NCBI GenBank assembly: GCA_964019165.1
Contig: OZ025276.1
Location: forward strand, 6,137,840-6,201,839
Reading direction: 5' to 3'
From: Mastigias papua
Taxonomy: Eukaryota > Cnidaria > Scyphozoa > Rhizostomeae > Mastigiidae
Length of the DNA: 64,000 bases
In this document: positions 60,400 to 64,000 of the stretch, in pieces
How the letters are laid out: the number at the start of each line of letters is the position of its first letter
How positions within the stretch are numbered: the stretch's first letter is position 1
Notes under the pieces: generated by a model
What the model saw: only the letters and a program-made list of their open reading frames with translations
The model's database searches: none
What the model was told of the DNA's origin: nothing
Program-made: the position numbers and the translations under genes

Positions 60400-61915
60400 A
60401 ACCCGTCCAAAATAATCAAAATTTGAAGATGATAATTAAAACCATTGTGTGTATTCAGAACTTGTGGTTGCAATCAGATCGATAAAGTCGATAGTTAAAA
60501 GTTTATGGTATATGTTAAAATGGTCTTTTTGATTTCAAAAATATCAAGATTTGATATCAAAAGTTTCAGCTTTTGATTTGAAAAATTTTAGGTTTTGATT
60601 TCAAAAGTTTCAGCTTTTGATTTCAAAGTCTCAATTTCTGATTTCAAAAAATTCAAGATTGATTTCAAAAATATCAAGTTATGATGTAAAAGGCTTCAGT
60701 TTTTTATATTAAGAGTCTCAATTTTTGATTTCAAAAGTTTTAGATTTCGATTTCAAAAGTTTCAGGTTTGATTTCAGAAATTAAATTTTGATTTAAAAAA
60801 TATCAAGGTTTGATACCAAAAGTTTCAATTTTTGATTTGAAAGTTTCATTTTTTGATATCAAAAGTATAAAACCAAGCCTCACTTTCGCACAGAGGGTAT
60901 TTATTCAATGATATGGAAGCGTCGAAGCACGTCGTTGACTTGCAGACAGAGGCAAATTTTGTAATAGCCAATCAAAAGCGATCCTCAACAACCAATCAGA
61001 AACCTAAACGGTGACTTTATTTGTTTACATTTTGCCCGTCACCCTCTCTAGCAATGGTAAAACATTGCTCCACATAAAAGGCCGTCATCAATACATACTT
61101 TCTTGAAACTCTCCAACTTTTTGGTAGCATTTTTATAAAGTAATGAGCTATGAAATCCTCGCAGACCTAAGCGATAGCTCCATGAAAATTTTCTATAGCG
61201 ACGTTCAAATTTCATCCTTCCTAAATTCTAATCTGACATGAACTTTATTTATCTTCTTGTGCACATGTTGAATTGTAAGAAACATATTCTGTTTGAGCCA
61301 GAAAACTTAGTGCCCTTTCTTGTCGCATTTGGTCACAGTGTAACCAACGTAAGTTGTAGTTTTAAAATTCCTATAAGATATAAAAGGAAAAAAGAGGCTA
61401 TTGTGAAAGGGATTTCAGGAATTTTGCGATATTGATAGTGAATTATGAACAGTTCTTTTGGGGTTGGGAGCCACTTTCCCTGGGTAGCTAAACCTTTTTG
61501 ATATACAATTTAGGAAGGATGAAATTTGAACGTCGGTGTAGAAAAAATGGGTGCCAATATCGCTTAGGGCCTCGAGGAATTCATACACTATTTTCTTACA
61601 AAAATGCTGCTAAAAACTGGGAGAGATTTATATATGTGTAAATGCCCTCATAACAAAGCGAGACTAGGCTTTATAATTTTAACATCAAGAAATCAAACTT
61701 TTGAAATCAAAAACTTAAACTTTGAAATCAACCGCTGGAACCTTTTATATCAAAACTTGATATTTTTGAAATCAAATAGAACATTTCAACATATAGCCTA
61801 GCACAAACTTTTCACTATCGACTTTATCGATCTGATTACAACGACTAGCACTAAATACACGCAGCGGTTTTGATTGTCATCTTCACAATGTAATTACTGT
61901 TGACGGGTTTGGCGT
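60400..61915. mobile_element. Large fold-back element
   Basis: The left arm (60400 to about 61228) and right arm (about 61505-61915) are imperfect inverted repeats. Outer blocks share CCAAACCCGTC and CAGATCGATAAAGTCGATAG. Inner blocks share CCTAAGCGATA and CGTTCAAATTTCATCCTTCC. The left arm is longer because it holds an expanded tandem repeat (60530-60860) and about 180 bp of extra sequence near 60890-61075. The loop (61229-61504) contains one 65-codon frame without a recognised motif. Confidence 0.7.
60530..60860. repeat. Degenerate ~22-bp tandem repeat
   Basis: About fifteen diverged units of TTTGATTTCAAAAGTTTCAG. Each unit contains the near-palindrome TTTGATTTCAAA or TTTGATATCAAA. Two or three units also survive, inverted, in the right arm near 61690-61770. 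Confidence 0.8.
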
Positions 61916-62053
61916 GTCATAAACAACATACAACTGATGAGCAGGCACTGAAACCATGCATGTTTTGTTGCCGTGCATTTTGGAAATGAAAATGTATAAA
62001 AATCTTGTAGAACGTGAAGTCTCGTTTTCGTTTGCTTACTGACAAGAAGCGGC

Positions 62054-62068
62054 GTTTCCATTAGCAAC
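62054..62068 (+). promoter_or_regulatory. RFX X-box-like site
   Basis: GTTTCCATTAGCAAC resembles the X-box consensus GTNRCC N(0-3) RGYAAC with one mismatch in the left half. It lies 66 bp before the ATG of the 62-kb gene, the usual distance for X-boxes of ciliary genes. Confidence 0.45.
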
Positions 62069-62133
62069 CATAGCCTTTTTCCCTAGGTTACAGTTAAAGA
62101 GGACAGATTTCAGGAACCATGTTTATCAGCAGT

Positions 62134-63547
62134 ATGGCTCGCAAAAATGTAGACAAGCAAAGATATTTGGAAAAGAAAACTCGAGAGAGGAAAAGAAGAA
62201 ATGAAGGTACTGGAGGACTCTCGATCAATGGTGAAACTTCAAAGCTGAAGTAAGTGTATAGGCCTATAGTTACCATGTTATCAATAGTGCTGTCAATATA
62301 GACTTGTCTGCTTCGAATATATAAATTTGCATATGTTGCTTTTCTATACTGTTCTACACGCTTCAAAATCATGTTAGCATTTGTTGCAAATGTTATGTTT
62401 GTTTTACTTATTGGCACATTTGGACTCAGCCTATAGGTGGAATCGGGCACTTTTGTACGCCACAGATCTGCGCCTCTTTGCACACTTAATCCCATACATA
62501 TCTTCTATTTTCTTATTAAAATACACCGGCGTACAACAAACTCTGAATTTCTGTACGCCTCATATCTGTGGCATGATCCTCCTCTAGTCCAGATTGGATT
62601 TTGGAGTCAATTGAAAAGATACACCTGCGACTTGTCATGTGATCAGGTGCACATTTATGTAGTCAGTAAAACTGATACTGTTGATAGTGATTTCTTTATA
62701 CTTCCATTCATTTCTTGAATATGCATTGTCTATGGCATACATGCTATATTTTTATTTTCATTTGTTAATATATTATGCATATGTGCCATATATAGATGTC
62801 TTTTCTAGCACCAAAGGATTTAGGAAGAATGGACGTCTTGGTACAGTGAATATAACAGGCCATCATAGAACACATTCTGCCCCATTGCTACTAGGTCCTC
62901 CAAAGTCTAGTGGCACACATTTACCAACTGGCAATACTTCTTCATATGGTGACATTGAGCTGCACCCTGAAAACATTGATGTAGTTAGCGACATACGTGA
63001 TAATGCAGATAGGTTTTGGAAAGAGAAATTAGATAAAGAACATGAGTGGTACCTAAATCCTGTACATCGCCCCAACAGCCTTCAAGTACCATTTTCAGAA
63101 CTTGTAAAAAGAAAGCCACTTACAGCATCTGTTATGAAAGCAACAACTGATGGTACTCTTACTAGGGCTTATGATGAGGACATTTCAGCATTGCCTTTGG
63201 ATGAATTTGATATGGATTTATTTAAAGAAACTGACAAGGAGATTTATAGAAATGAAATAAGGAAATCCTTGAAGTTACACTCACCTTTTGAACTACAGCT
63301 TGCCAAACTGAAGCAAGAAAAATTAAAACTGGAAGAAGCTTATCTATTGCAGCAGAAATGTAAAGCAGAGCTTGAGGAAACTAGGGGCCCCATACCCAGA
63401 TGGTATGAAATGAAAACAAGTCAATTTACCACTGAACACAGAAAGCATAATAACCTGTTAGCAATTCCAGGGCATTGGGAGCCTCTGATAGATTACAGGA
63501 ATAGCCTCATCCAAGCCTCTGGGAGATGGAAAGATCTTTCCCAGTAG
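62134..63547 (+). CDS. Unrecognised basic/coiled-coil protein, two exons
   Basis: Two exons: 62134-62249 and 62809-63547. The donor is gtaagt and the acceptor tcttttctag; the junction codon is AA|C, so phase and frame agree. The product is 284 residues. The N-terminus is very basic (MARKNVDKQRYLEKKTRERK). Residues about 197-231 form a charged heptad-like helix (LAKLKQEKLKLEEAYLLQQK). The C-terminal part has a distinctive RGPIPRWYEMKTSQF segment followed by HWEPLIDYRNSLI. There is no signal peptide or membrane segment, so it is probably cytosolic. No family was recognised. The X-box-like site upstream and the short, charged, tryptophan/proline-punctuated C-terminus would suit a cilium-associated protein, which is inference only. 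The ATG was chosen because it opens exon 1 and no stop intervenes. Flanks 61916-62133 and 63548-64000 show nothing else; no clear AATAAA downstream. Confidence 0.75.
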
Positions 63548-64000
63548 TATTGGATAGATACACTACATATAGGTTGATGTAAAGACTGGATTTGACTTTG
63601 TTATGGAAAAATTTGTTGGCTACCTTTCATGTTGTTGTTATTGATGTGGATAGTAATTAGTATTGTAATTTTAAAAAAATATTGGTAGGATGTATTCAAA
63701 CAACAGACCAATGCTTTAAGCTTATAACAAAGGAACACAAAAGGAATAGAATTGAATTTTTCATATTGAATGGTAAGAAATAGTAATATGAAATATTGGA
63801 AACCATTAGAAGATCTTGATATGAAAGGGAAGAAGGATCATGTTATGCAACAACACTGTCAGACCTGTCTAAAATTTGTAAGGAATTGAGGTGATTATGA
63901 TAAAAAATTGCTCAAAGGTAAAATGAAAGTGTGAGAAAGTGTATGACTGGGACAAACTCGAGTGTGTGACTTGTGGCTTTGTATGCTAAACACACTAACA

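Noticed and set aside
62094..62495. 133-codon minus-strand frame
   Set aside because: It runs antisense across exon 1 and the donor of the 62-kb gene; no motif and no splice context.

Overview
The window is nuclear DNA of an invertebrate animal. It is AT-rich by eye, its genes have GT-AG introns, and much of the space between genes is transposon debris. The mix fits a cnidarian best: CR1/L2-like LINEs with an esterase-type ORF1, a secreted conodipine-like phospholipase A2, fold-back elements, and a worn repeat family carrying HEADT-like and TGCDTTS-like motifs. That assignment is inference; no marker gene fixes the phylum.

Four genes can be supported. (1) A two-exon, 136-residue secreted phospholipase A2 of conodipine type lies on + at 16667-18325, with a TATA box upstream. 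(2) Holocarboxylase synthetase (HLCS, biotin-protein ligase) lies on - at 35678-25016. Eight exons were rebuilt with matching intron phases at every junction; the start of the protein is not visible, although a phase-compatible upstream exon candidate sits at 36566-36776. (3) SAMM50, the Omp85-type core of the mitochondrial outer-membrane sorting and assembly machinery, lies on - at 50471-49074 as one uninterrupted 465-codon frame, about 200 bp from a (GATAT)n array of more than 500 bp. (4) An unrecognised two-exon, 284-residue basic/coiled-coil protein lies on + at 62134-63547, with an RFX X-box-like site 66 bp before its ATG that hints at a ciliary role. A possible terminal exon of a fifth, unrecognised gene is at 53732-53486 (-).

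The rest, region by region. 0-5 kb: a duplicated tRNA-derived SINE in TA repeats, a LINE scrap, a 684-bp Harbinger-like MITE, two TA-flanked MITEs and a duplicated 280-bp repeat. 5-13.5 kb: mostly featureless, with a LINE scrap and a second, nearly identical Harbinger-like MITE in opposite orientation. 13.7-15.3 kb: a nested fold-back with a perfect 187-bp hairpin at its centre. 19.9-23.6 kb: a LINE split by two hAT elements, one of which carries a second LINE. 25-35.7 kb: HLCS, with minisatellites and a 105-bp-arm palindrome in its introns. 39.2-46.6 kb: a TIR element, a near-full-length dead LINE, and a decayed multicopy ORF repeat. 47.9-48.2 kb: a short insert ending in poly(A). 55.3-57.1 kb: an inverted repeat pair. 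58.4 kb: a second copy of the 3.1-kb MITE. 60.4-61.9 kb: a large fold-back with a degenerate ~22-bp tandem repeat.

The genes share no pathway. HLCS (carboxylase biotinylation) and SAMM50 (beta-barrel insertion) are housekeeping genes, the phospholipase is secreted, and the 62-kb protein is unknown. No previously undescribed multi-gene system was recognised. The most unusual features are the perfect hairpin at 14.5-14.9 kb, the nested transposons at 20-23.6 kb and the single-exon SAMM50.
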